NCBI GenBank assembly: GCA_044433645.1
Contig: JAWXTK010000008.1
Span: 8,200 to 72,199, forward strand
DNA: 64,000 nucleotides
Source: JAWXTK01 sp044433645
GTDB lineage: Bacteria; Bacteroidota; Bacteroidia; Bacteroidales; Rikenellaceae
Direction: 5' to 3'
The notes under the pieces were generated by a model, which did no database searches, had not been told where the DNA came from, and was given only the letters and a program-made list of their open reading frames with translations. This document shows positions 42,941 through 51,603 of the stretch, one piece after another. Each line of letters starts with the position of its first letter. Within the stretch, counting starts at the first letter, position 1. The position numbers and the translations under genes are program-made.

Positions 42941-43669
42941 ATGAAAATCTCACTTCAAAATATAAGCCTAGGCTACAAAAACAGAACCCTACTAGAGAGC
43001 GTGAGCACAGAATTTGATTCAGGCTCAATGACAGCTCTTTTGGGAAGAAACGGCACGGGCAAGAGCACCTTATTAAGAGCAATTACGGGGCTTGGCAAGT
43101 TAGATAGTGGCGAGATTTTAATTGACGACACTAACATCAAAAACCTTAGCACGGAGCAAATAGCTAGGAGCATCAGCTTTGTGAACACCGAAAAAGTTCG
43201 TATTGCAAACCTTACTTGCTATCAATTAGTATCACTCGGCAGAGTACCCTACACCAACTGGATAGGCACGCTCACCCCTGAGGACAAAACGATAATAGAA
43301 AAATCTCTGGAATTAGTTGGCATGAGTGATTACACCCACAAGCCTATCAATAAAATCTCAGATGGTGAACTTCAAAGAGTAATGATAGCCAGAGCTTTAG
43401 CTCAGGACACACCCATAATCTTGCTGGACGAGCCAACAGCATTTTTAGACCTTCCAAACAAATATGAGGTATGCGCAATCTTAAAAAACTTGGCCAAAAA
43501 CCAGTCTAAGACTATAATTTTCTCGACCCACGATTTAGACATAGCTCTAAAAATTTGCGATAAGGTAGCTATCATAGACACCCCAAAAATCATACATGAC
43601 ACGCCCGAAGGCATAAAAAAAACAGGCGAGATTGACCGCCTGTTTAAGATTAAAGATTTTAACTTCTAA
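42941..43669 (+). CDS. FecE/BtuD-family ABC ATPase
   Basis: A 242-residue ATPase. Walker A GRNGTGKST (35-43), signature ISDGELQRVMIARALAQ, Walker B IILLDEPTAFLD and switch histidine STHDLD are all present. The signature reads SDGE, not SGGE, as in many siderophore/cobalamin ATPases. The 3' end of this gene contains, on the other strand, the terminator of the converging sulfatase gene. Confidence 0.94.
   Translation: MKISLQNISLGYKNRTLLESVSTEFDSGSMTALLGRNGTGKSTLLRAITGLGKLDSGEILIDDTNIKNLSTEQIARSISFVNTEKVRIANLTCYQLVSLGRVPYTNWIGTLTPEDKTIIEKSLELVGMSDYTHKPINKISDGELQRVMIARALAQDTPIILLDEPTAFLDLPNKYEVCAILKNLAKNQSKTIIFSTHDLDIALKICDKVAIIDTPKIIHDTPEGIKKTGEIDRLFKIKDFNF
43613..43645 (-). terminator. Terminator of the minus-strand sulfatase, inside the ABC ATPase gene
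   Basis: AAACAGGCG (43620-43628) and CGCCTGTTT (43637-43645) form a perfect 9-bp stem. On the minus strand it is followed by eight T residues. It is 30 bases past the sulfatase stop codon and fully within the coding region of the plus-strand ATPase. Confidence 0.88.
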
Positions 43670-43674
43670 GCAAG

Positions 43675-45219
43675 TTATTTTGCATTTTTGTTTTTATTAG
43701 CATTACCTCCTTTTTTCTTTGCAGCAGGCTTAGCTACTCCCTCGGGGTAAAAATTTGCAGGGATTTTCACACTTCTAAATCCAGCCCACTTATCACCAAG
43801 TTTGTCATAAGAGACTGTGCCGTACTCACCACCCTCAAAACTGTTTTTATACGAGCTTATGATTTTGTCTATATCTTGTTGCACATCAGAGATTATAGCA
43901 TTGCTTTTATCAGGATTTTTCTCACCTCTGTCTGTTATTATATTATAGTAAGCAGCATATTCAGCAAAAGTGTACACCTTATAATCATCATGTTGGTAGC
44001 TAGTACCCAAGCCATAAGCTATCACAAAAGGCGCATTACGTTTTTTCTCTTTGCCCAAAACGATAGGCATCACATCCTTGCCGTCTAACTCATATTTCAT
44101 AAGTTTTGGGTCTACTCCAGCCGCAGCAGCTACCGTAGGCAAATAATCGCAAGTCCAAAGTGGAGCCATGATTTTACCACCAGGCTTAACTTTTGAAGGC
44201 CACACCATACAAGCCGGCACACGCACACCACCCTCGTGAACACTACGTTTGCCCTCGAAAAACTCACCTGTATCTCCAGGAGATGAAGGCTCAGGACCAT
44301 TGTCACTACAAAACCATATCATAGTATTTTCGTCAAGTTTTTGCTCTTTTAGGTAAGCTCTTAGGCGACCCACTTGCTCGTCCATCGCCGTAATACAACC
44401 TGCGTAGTTTTGGAATTTCACTGGTTTGTCGGCATACATAGCTGCATACTCAGGCCCTGCCACACAAGGCGCGTGAGGCGTGTGAAACCACACCACAGCG
44501 AGGAAAGGATTTTTATCTTTTTTGCTCTGCTCAATAAAAGGCAAGACTCTATCCATAATAACCCTAGAGTCATCACCGAGCATATTACCCTCAACTTTAT
44601 TGCCGTCTATATCCCAATAAGCCGTACCATAAGACTGTCTTAAAGACTTATCAGCATCCATAGCAGTACCTATTTTATTGTTTTCGGGCTTTAACATAGG
44701 GTCCCAAGTTGGAACTTTAGATTCAGTTGCAAAAGCCACGTCATAACCGTGAAGTTTAGGTGGGTTATATTCGTTTATATTAGCTGCTTTACCACCTCTA
44801 TTACCGTCTTTTACTGTTGTAGTCATAGTTCCCAAGTGCCATTTACCGAAGTGAGCTGACACATAACCTTGAGTTTTCAGAAGCTCAGGAATAGTTATTT
44901 CTTCCGTACGCAAAATTCCATAATTTGCAGTAAAAATACCTGTACGAGTAGGATTGCGACCTGTCAAAACACTAGCACGCGTTGGCGAACTCACGGCAGA
45001 AGCAGAATAAAAACGATCTAAGATAACTCCGTCTTTAGCCATTTGGTCTAGGTGAGGAGTCTTAATAACTTCGCCACCATTAAAACCAACATCTTTCCAA
45101 CCCATATCGTCTACCATGATTAGGATTACATTGGGTTTTTTGGGGGCTGCACTAGCAGATAGACTCATGACAAGACCTGAAGCCAACAAAAGTGTTGATG
45201 ATACTGTAAAATTTTTCAT
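43675..45219 (-). CDS. Secreted arylsulfatase, serine-type
   Basis: A 514-residue S1-family sulfatase with a signal peptide (1-24, ending SASA). Metal site IMVDDMG (34-40) and modification motif S77-S-P-T-R81, so serine is the formylglycine precursor. GKWHLG and FCSDNGP further along are standard. It ends in a low-complexity Lys/Asn/Gly tail (AAKKKGGNANKNKNAK). Divergent from GH97 at 45327, with which it probably shares a substrate. The specific sulfated sugar is unknown. Confidence 0.9.
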   Translation of the reverse strand: MKNFTVSSTLLLASGLVMSLSASAAPKKPNVILIMVDDMGWKDVGFNGGEVIKTPHLDQMAKDGVILDRFYSASAVSSPTRASVLTGRNPTRTGIFTANYGILRTEEITIPELLKTQGYVSAHFGKWHLGTMTTTVKDGNRGGKAANINEYNPPKLHGYDVAFATESKVPTWDPMLKPENNKIGTAMDADKSLRQSYGTAYWDIDGNKVEGNMLGDDSRVIMDRVLPFIEQSKKDKNPFLAVVWFHTPHAPCVAGPEYAAMYADKPVKFQNYAGCITAMDEQVGRLRAYLKEQKLDENTMIWFCSDNGPEPSSPGDTGEFFEGKRSVHEGGVRVPACMVWPSKVKPGGKIMAPLWTCDYLPTVAAAAGVDPKLMKYELDGKDVMPIVLGKEKKRNAPFVIAYGLGTSYQHDDYKVYTFAEYAAYYNIITDRGEKNPDKSNAIISDVQQDIDKIISSYKNSFEGGEYGTVSYDKLGDKWAGFRSVKIPANFYPEGVAKPAAKKKGGNANKNKNAK

Positions 45220-45241
45220 AATTTAAATTGTTTTTAATGTC

Positions 45242-45284
45242 ATTTGAGAGTTTTTAAAGAAATTTTGAGTAATTTTGAGTTTTG
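45242..45284. repeat. Tandem 10-bp direct repeat in the sulfatase/GH97 divergent region
   Basis: AATTTTGAGT occurs twice head to tail at 45261-45280, with further TTTGAG/TTTTGA versions at 45243 and 45280. One helical turn of spacing on the same face could be a regulator site. The region of 107 bases is otherwise AT-rich without a clear promoter. Confidence 0.4.
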
Positions 45285-45326
45285 ATACAACAAATTTATA
45301 AATAAAAACTTTAACAATAAAACCTT

Positions 45327-47219
45327 ATGCGTAAATTTTTACTCCTTTTAGCTCTTTTAATCTCTGGCAACATTTATGCAAAGAGCTACAGTGTGATTTC
45401 ACCTGACAAAAAATCAGAAGTTACTATTGAAGACAAATCTGGAGAGCTTTTCATTTCTATGAAATCTAAGGGTAAAGACATTATCACTAACTCACCTATC
45501 CAATTCACAATAAACGAAAGTGCTCTAGTTTGGGACATCACAGCATCAGAACAAACCAAACAAACTGATAAAATAGACATGCTCTATGGAGAGTTCTCAG
45601 AACTAGAACTTAAATACAACGAGCTTACTCTTTCAAGCAAACAATACGACACGAAACTTAAAGTTAGATTATTTGACAAGTCTTTTGCTTACAAAATAGA
45701 ATTTAACTCTCTACCTGCTAAAACATCGATTAAAGAAAATAGTAAATTCCTACCTTCTAACTCCGAAGGTGTTTTCTACTGCACAAACGGCGAGAAAGAA
45801 CCGCTAGACCCTCGCTCATTTACTTCTGCTGAAACTTTCAAGGCTGTTGTATCGCCTATTGTTTATCAGGCTAAGGACTACGCTTTTGCTATTCACGAAT
45901 GTGAGCTTAGAGACTATTCACAATTAATGCTGCAAGCTAGCGCAACTGACAAAGGATTTAGCATCACATCTCAAGTAGTTAACACAACTAAAAAACAATT
46001 CAACACCCCATGGCGTGTTATGCTTTTGGGCAATGACATGGCAGATATCCACAACCAAAAACCAGTTTACCAAGCACTTAACACCCCTACAACCGAAGAT
46101 TTCAGTTGGGTAAAACCAGGCATCAGCACTTGGGATTGGAGAACTAGAGAAATGATAATAGACGGATTTAAGTATGATGCTAACACTGCAACTTTCAAAC
46201 GTTTTATAGATTTCTGCTCAAAATTCGGCATAGATTACTTGCTTATAGATGACCGTTGGTTTGAATCTACTCCTCTAAAAGCCATAGATGCTATCGACAT
46301 CAAAGAAGTTATAGACTACGGAAAATCTAAAAACGTAGGCATCTTCCTTTACTACGACACTCACTACACCAACAAATCTAAAGGACGCGCAGGTGCACCT
46401 CTAGTTGACTTTGATACAGTTGCTAAACACTACTCTGAGTTAGGCGCTGTGGGTATAAAATATGGTTTCCACCGTGACAAAAACACTCAAGCTAAAGTTA
46501 ATTCAACGATTAAAATCATTGAAACTTGCGCTAAATACAAACTTATGGTTGACTTCCACGACGGGCCCGTGCCTTTCAGTGGAATAGAGCGCACCTACCC
46601 TAACAATATGACCAGAGAGTTTTGCCATGCTCAACTCGATACTAAGACAGCTTTCTCAGCCAACTCGTTTGTGAAAATGGCTTGTGTGAACCTACTTATC
46701 GGCCACATAGACCAAACCAACGGAGCTTATATGCTTAACTCTATGGCATCACGCTCTAAAGGGCCTAAAAACCCTTATATCAGCACAGTATCTGGCGAAA
46801 ATGCTCGTGTATTTATCTCTCACACAGGCTCTCTGTCGGTGATTATAGATGCTCCTGAGGCTTATGCTAACAAAGCCGATTTCTTTGAATTTATCCAGTC
46901 GCTTCCTCGCACATGGGACGAAACTCGCTATCTAGAAATGGATTTCATGTCTCACATCACTGTTGCTCGCCGCAAGGGCACAACTTGGTATGCAGGCGTA
47001 GCTTACAACAACGCTGGAGGTGAGCACAGTTTTAAACTTGACTTTTTAAAACCAGGCAAAAAATACACAGCTAAAATATTTAAAGATGCCAAAGACTCAG
47101 ACGGCACAACAAATAAAGAGAGCTATGAAATAGAAACTAAAGAAGTTAACTCTAAAACAATATTAAAAACTAAAGTAGCCAAATCTGGTGGATACTCAAT
47201 AATCTTTACCGAAAAATAA
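45327..47219 (+). CDS. Glycoside hydrolase family 97 (alpha-glucosidase or alpha-galactosidase)
   Basis: A 630-residue secreted enzyme (signal peptide 1-18). The N-terminal beta-sandwich starts with SVISPDKKSEVTIEDKSGEL; the (beta/alpha)8 barrel contains STWDWRTREM, DYLLIDDRWFE, LYYDTHY, and VDFHDGPVPFSGIERTYPN; a C-terminal beta domain follows. GH97 has inverting alpha-glucosidases (SusB) and retaining alpha-galactosidases; I cannot tell which from sequence. Its stop overlaps the next sulfatase start by one base (TAATG), so desulfation and hydrolysis are coupled in one operon. Confidence 0.92.
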   Translation: MRKFLLLLALLISGNIYAKSYSVISPDKKSEVTIEDKSGELFISMKSKGKDIITNSPIQFTINESALVWDITASEQTKQTDKIDMLYGEFSELELKYNELTLSSKQYDTKLKVRLFDKSFAYKIEFNSLPAKTSIKENSKFLPSNSEGVFYCTNGEKEPLDPRSFTSAETFKAVVSPIVYQAKDYAFAIHECELRDYSQLMLQASATDKGFSITSQVVNTTKKQFNTPWRVMLLGNDMADIHNQKPVYQALNTPTTEDFSWVKPGISTWDWRTREMIIDGFKYDANTATFKRFIDFCSKFGIDYLLIDDRWFESTPLKAIDAIDIKEVIDYGKSKNVGIFLYYDTHYTNKSKGRAGAPLVDFDTVAKHYSELGAVGIKYGFHRDKNTQAKVNSTIKIIETCAKYKLMVDFHDGPVPFSGIERTYPNNMTREFCHAQLDTKTAFSANSFVKMACVNLLIGHIDQTNGAYMLNSMASRSKGPKNPYISTVSGENARVFISHTGSLSVIIDAPEAYANKADFFEFIQSLPRTWDETRYLEMDFMSHITVARRKGTTWYAGVAYNNAGGEHSFKLDFLKPGKKYTAKIFKDAKDSDGTTNKESYEIETKEVNSKTILKTKVAKSGGYSIIFTEK

Positions 47220-48571
47220 TGAAAAAATCTATCTTAACAGCAGCGCTAACCCTACCTTTAGCACTCGTAGCAGCCCAAAAACCCAATGTGGTATTCATCC
47301 TAGTAGATGACCTAGGTTATTCAGATCTAGCCTTTATGGGCCAAAAAGAATTAAATACACCTAATGTTGACAAGTTCAGAGAGCAAGGTATGTTCTTTGA
47401 TAATGCCTATGCAGCTTGCCCTGTTAGCTCACCAACTAGAGCTAGTATTATCACGGGTAAATATCCTGCCGAGGTGAAAATCACTTGCCACATACCAGGC
47501 GTTGGCATGGAAGCCTACAATAAAAACATGGCTCCAGGTCGCAAGTTTGGTGAGGCTTACTTCACCGACCACCTTGACCTTGACTCGCCAACTGTAGCCA
47601 AAGTTATGAAATCTAAAGGCTACAAAACAGCCTTTATGGGCAAATGGCACTTAGCAGGTTCAGGTTACACTAAAAGCGCAGACGGAGTTATCAAACCAGA
47701 ATATCACCCTGACAAATTTGGCTTTGATGTGAACTTAGGAGGGTGCTCAGGAGGCCAACCTAAGAGCTATTTCTCACCTTACAAAAACGGCACTTTGTCT
47801 GACGGCAAACCAGGCGAATACCTAACTGATCGTCTAGGCGATGAGGCTGTGAAATACATCAAAGAAAACAAAAAGGATCCTTTCTTCTTATACTTATCTT
47901 TTTATGCCGTACACTCACCTTACCAAGTACCTAAAGATGTTGTAGCTCAAAACAAAGGAAATAAATATCACGCCCTAATCCAAAAAATGGATGAAAACGT
48001 TGGTAAAATCCTAGATTGCCTTAACCAAGAAGGCCTGGATGAAAACACTCTAGTTATCTTCTATTCAGACAACGGAGGCCTGCAAGCTAACCCACCACTT
48101 AGTGGCAAAAAAGGAGAGCTTCGCGAGGGTGGCATACGTGTGCCTCTTATCTGCCGTTGGACTGGCAAAATTGAGGCAGGTAGTACCAACCACACACCTA
48201 TCACTAGCGTTGATATGATGCCTACGCTTAAAGATTTAACTGGTACAAAACTTAAAAAAGAAATAGGCGAATCTTTCCTACCTTTACTTTTGGGTAAATC
48301 TAAAGAGCTTAAAGAGCGTGCGATTTTCTGGCACTATCCTCACCACCGTAAAGGCAGCACATGGTCTATGGGTGCAGCTGTGCGTAAGGGCGATTGGAAA
48401 CTTATAGAGCTTTACGAAACCAGCGAAGTTAAACTATTCAACCTTAAAGACGATATTAAAGAGGATAAAGATTTAAGTGCGAGCAACAAGGCTAAAACCA
48501 AAGAACTTTTGGACGCGCTTCACGCATGGCAAAAATCTGTTGACGCAGAACCAGCAAAGAAACTGATGTAA
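47219..48571 (+). CDS. Secreted sulfatase, serine-type (tandem paralogue 1)
   Basis: A 450-residue S1 sulfatase: signal peptide (1-19), metal-binding ILVDDLGYSDL, modification motif S70-S-P-T-R74, MGKWHL, and SDNGGL. Its sequence is very close to the next gene, especially in KKGELREGGIRVP and the final 90 residues with MGAAVRKGDWKLIELYET, showing a tandem duplication. No cysteine form of the motif, so it needs an anSME maturase. Coupled to GH97 upstream. Substrate unknown. Confidence 0.91.
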   Translation: MKKSILTAALTLPLALVAAQKPNVVFILVDDLGYSDLAFMGQKELNTPNVDKFREQGMFFDNAYAACPVSSPTRASIITGKYPAEVKITCHIPGVGMEAYNKNMAPGRKFGEAYFTDHLDLDSPTVAKVMKSKGYKTAFMGKWHLAGSGYTKSADGVIKPEYHPDKFGFDVNLGGCSGGQPKSYFSPYKNGTLSDGKPGEYLTDRLGDEAVKYIKENKKDPFFLYLSFYAVHSPYQVPKDVVAQNKGNKYHALIQKMDENVGKILDCLNQEGLDENTLVIFYSDNGGLQANPPLSGKKGELREGGIRVPLICRWTGKIEAGSTNHTPITSVDMMPTLKDLTGTKLKKEIGESFLPLLLGKSKELKERAIFWHYPHHRKGSTWSMGAAVRKGDWKLIELYETSEVKLFNLKDDIKEDKDLSASNKAKTKELLDALHAWQKSVDAEPAKKLM

Positions 48572-48581
48572 TACTAACTTG

Positions 48582-49904
48582 ATGAAAAAAGCATTAGCTA
48601 CGGCAGCACTAAGCCTACCTTTGGCATTTGCTCAGGCCAAAGAGCAAACAAATGTTGTGTTTATATTAATTGACGATTTGGGATATTCTGACCTTAACTT
48701 TATAGGTGAGAAAAAACTTAACACCCCCAACATTGATTTGCTCCGTAGCCAAGGGATGTATTTCGATAATGCTTATGCTGCGTGTCCAGTTAGCTCGCCT
48801 ACTAGAGCCAGCATAATCACGGGGCAATATCCTGCTGATTACAACTTAACCTGCCACATTCCAGCCTCGAGCGTTGATGCTTACAGAGAGAAAATCTCGG
48901 CAGGCAAAAAATTAAAAGACGCTGATTTCATAGACGAGCTGCCTCTCAACTCGCCAAGCATAGCCAAGGTGATGAGCGAAAAAGGCTACACCACAGCTTC
49001 CATAGGCAAGTGGCACATGACGGGGAAAGTTGGCAAAGAGACTCTGCACTTTGCAGATTCTTACGGCTTTGACCTAAATGTTGCCGGGGGCTCTGATGCT
49101 AAGTCTCAGCTTTACAAATCACCTTATAATAATGTGAAACTCCCCCCTAATAAGGACTACACAGACTACCTGGGCGATGATGCTGTGGCTTATATCAAAG
49201 AGACTAAGGACAAACCTTTCTTCCTTTATTTATCTTTTTACGCCGTGCACCTGCCCTACCGTGTCACCAAAGAGGCCTTGGCCGAGAATGATAATAATAA
49301 ATACCACGCTTACATTCAAAAAATGGACGAGAACGTAGGCAAGGTTATGAATTGCTTGAAAGAGCAAGCTCTGGAGGATAACACCCTGCTAATTTTCTAC
49401 TCTGACAACGGAGGAGAACAATCAAATGCCCCTTTAAGTGGCAAAAAGGGTGAGCTTCGCGAGGGTGGAATACGTGTGCCTGTAATATGCCGTTGGCCTG
49501 GCCATATAGAGCCTGGGAGCACAAATTCTACGCCTATCACAACCATAGATTTAATGCCTACGCTGCAAGATTTAGTGGGCAGTAAAATGTATAAATGCTA
49601 CGGAGAATCTTTCTTGCCTTTACTAACGGGCAAAAAATCTAGACTGAAAGAGAGAGCTATTTTCTGGCACTTCCCCCACCACCGTAAGGGTAGCGAGTGG
49701 AGCATGGGAGCTGCTGTGCGCAAGGGCGATTGGAAACTTATAGAATTGTATGAAACGGATGAGGTTAAGTTATTTAACCTTAAGGACGATATAAAAGAGT
49801 CAAAAGATTTAAGCAAAACTCACAAAGCTAAGACCAAGGAACTTCTCAGTGAACTTCACGCTTGGCAAAAACAAGTTAATGCGATAATGCCCGAAAAAAA
49901 CTAG
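48582..49904 (+). CDS. Secreted sulfatase, serine-type (tandem paralogue 2)
   Basis: A 440-residue paralogue of the preceding sulfatase with signal peptide (1-18) and motif S71-S-P-T-R75. A TTG at 48579 is in frame, but ATG 48582 is preferred. Differences from paralogue 1 lie mainly in the substrate-facing insert (about 85-175): the GGCSGGQPKSY region is changed to GGSDAKSQLY. That pattern suggests the duplicates recognise different sulfate positions or neighbouring sugars. Confidence 0.91.
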   Translation: MKKALATAALSLPLAFAQAKEQTNVVFILIDDLGYSDLNFIGEKKLNTPNIDLLRSQGMYFDNAYAACPVSSPTRASIITGQYPADYNLTCHIPASSVDAYREKISAGKKLKDADFIDELPLNSPSIAKVMSEKGYTTASIGKWHMTGKVGKETLHFADSYGFDLNVAGGSDAKSQLYKSPYNNVKLPPNKDYTDYLGDDAVAYIKETKDKPFFLYLSFYAVHLPYRVTKEALAENDNNKYHAYIQKMDENVGKVMNCLKEQALEDNTLLIFYSDNGGEQSNAPLSGKKGELREGGIRVPVICRWPGHIEPGSTNSTPITTIDLMPTLQDLVGSKMYKCYGESFLPLLTGKKSRLKERAIFWHFPHHRKGSEWSMGAAVRKGDWKLIELYETDEVKLFNLKDDIKESKDLSKTHKAKTKELLSELHAWQKQVNAIMPEKN

Positions 49905-49910
49905 AAAATT

Positions 49911-51599
49911 ATGTTGACAAATAGCCGAAAATTAACAAAGTTTGAAATAGGAGAACTCCTTCGTCAGGGTGTGCAATGCTCAAACTGGCAGACAATAGAT
50001 GTTGCGCCAGAATTTGACGTGCACCACATGTATAATGCTCGCCTTGAGGGCAAGGTGTACATAGGCAAGGGCGTTAAAATTTTTAATATAGGCTCAAAAA
50101 TCTCAGACTGCATAATCTCAGACGACGTTACTCTTGAAAATGTTGCGAGCATCACCTGCCAAAAAGATGCAAATTTCGGCATAGGCGTTAAAGTTAATGT
50201 TGTAAACGAGAATGGAGGTAGATGCACACCCATGTATCTAGGCATGACTGCCCAGAGCGCATACTACATAGCCATGTATAGACATAAGGACGAAAATATC
50301 GCTAAATTTTTCAGCCTTATAGATGCTCAAAAAACTAAGAACGCTAATTCACTAAGCGTAATTAGCAAGGGCACAAGAATTTCTAATTGTGGCACAATAG
50401 ATAGCGTACACATAGGCGAGGGAAATACCCTAGAGGGCATCACCCTGCTAAAAAACGGCACAACTCACTCAGATTGCTACTTAGGCTACGGAGTTATCAT
50501 GCGCGATTTTATTTGCGAAAAAGGCTCTATGGTCGACAATGCATCTCAACTTAATCGTTGTTTTGTGGGCGAGAGCGCGAAAATAGACAGTGGCTTTAGC
50601 GCAGTTGACAGTATGTTTTTTGCGAATTGCGACATGGCAAACGGCGAATGTTGCTCAGTTTTCGCAGGGCCTTACACGGTCTCTCACCATAAATCATCGC
50701 TGCTAATTGCAGGACTATTCTCATTTTTTAATGCAGGGAGTGGCAGCAATCAGAGCAATCACTTATTTAAAACTGGCGCTGTTCACCAAGCAATTCACGA
50801 GCGCGGTTGCAAGTATGGCAGCAATGCCTACATCATGGCTCCAGCGCATACAGGGGCGTATAATGTTGTACTTTCTAGGCACTCATCTCACCACAATACT
50901 CAAGATTTTCCGTTCTCTTACTTGCTAGAGAACGATGGCAAATCCTTTCTTATGCCAGGGGCTGGTTTGCGCAGTTCGGGCACGGCAAGAGACATAGAAA
51001 AATGGCAAAACCGAGATAAACGTGAGGGCGAAAAGAAAGATTTAATCAACTTTGAAAAGTGGAATCCTTACATAACCAACAAGATTATAAGGGCAATAGA
51101 GATAAGCGAGAAATTGCTTGAAAAAGATATGCCAATCTACACTCACGAGCGTGTGAGAATCACCTCTGCTATGCTACGTCGTGGTCTTCAGAACTACAAA
51201 ATGGCGCTAAACATAGCTCTTGGAAATGCGCTTGAAAATAAAGCTGAGCTAAGCGATTACGGCACGGGCGAGTGGATAGACATGGCAGGAATGTATGCAC
51301 CAAAAGAGTTAATTGACAGCCTTGAAATCGAAACTTTAGAGCAATTTCACGAGGAGCTAAGAAATATCTTTATGAGCTACAACGTTTACTCTTATACCTG
51401 GGCACTTGACAAAGTAAAAGGCCAAGATATAGACCAAATCATCGCTCAAAGCAAAAGCGATAGTGAGGCTCTTAGTAAAATAATCGAGTCTGATATTAAA
51501 TCAGACAGTTCGGCATTGATGATGACAGGATACGGCATAGACGAAAGCGATAATGAACTGAAAACCAGAGACTTTAAACAAGTTAGAAATTTAGAATAA
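49911..51599 (+). CDS. DUF4954 protein (left-handed beta-helix type)
   Basis: A 562-residue cytoplasmic protein with several hexapeptide-like repeats (VHIGEGNTLEGITLLKNGTT, CFVGESAKIDSGFSAVD), predicting a left-handed beta-helix, and a mixed C-terminal helical region. I recognise it as DUF4954, found across Bacteroidota. It resembles nucleotide-sugar or acyltransferase folds, but no catalytic residues can be named. The gene is packed 6 bases after the sulfatase and 4 bases before the GH2-like gene. Confidence 0.75.
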   Translation: MLTNSRKLTKFEIGELLRQGVQCSNWQTIDVAPEFDVHHMYNARLEGKVYIGKGVKIFNIGSKISDCIISDDVTLENVASITCQKDANFGIGVKVNVVNENGGRCTPMYLGMTAQSAYYIAMYRHKDENIAKFFSLIDAQKTKNANSLSVISKGTRISNCGTIDSVHIGEGNTLEGITLLKNGTTHSDCYLGYGVIMRDFICEKGSMVDNASQLNRCFVGESAKIDSGFSAVDSMFFANCDMANGECCSVFAGPYTVSHHKSSLLIAGLFSFFNAGSGSNQSNHLFKTGAVHQAIHERGCKYGSNAYIMAPAHTGAYNVVLSRHSSHHNTQDFPFSYLLENDGKSFLMPGAGLRSSGTARDIEKWQNRDKREGEKKDLINFEKWNPYITNKIIRAIEISEKLLEKDMPIYTHERVRITSAMLRRGLQNYKMALNIALGNALENKAELSDYGTGEWIDMAGMYAPKELIDSLEIETLEQFHEELRNIFMSYNVYSYTWALDKVKGQDIDQIIAQSKSDSEALSKIIESDIKSDSSALMMTGYGIDESDNELKTRDFKQVRNLE

Positions 51600-51603
51600 C
51601 ACT

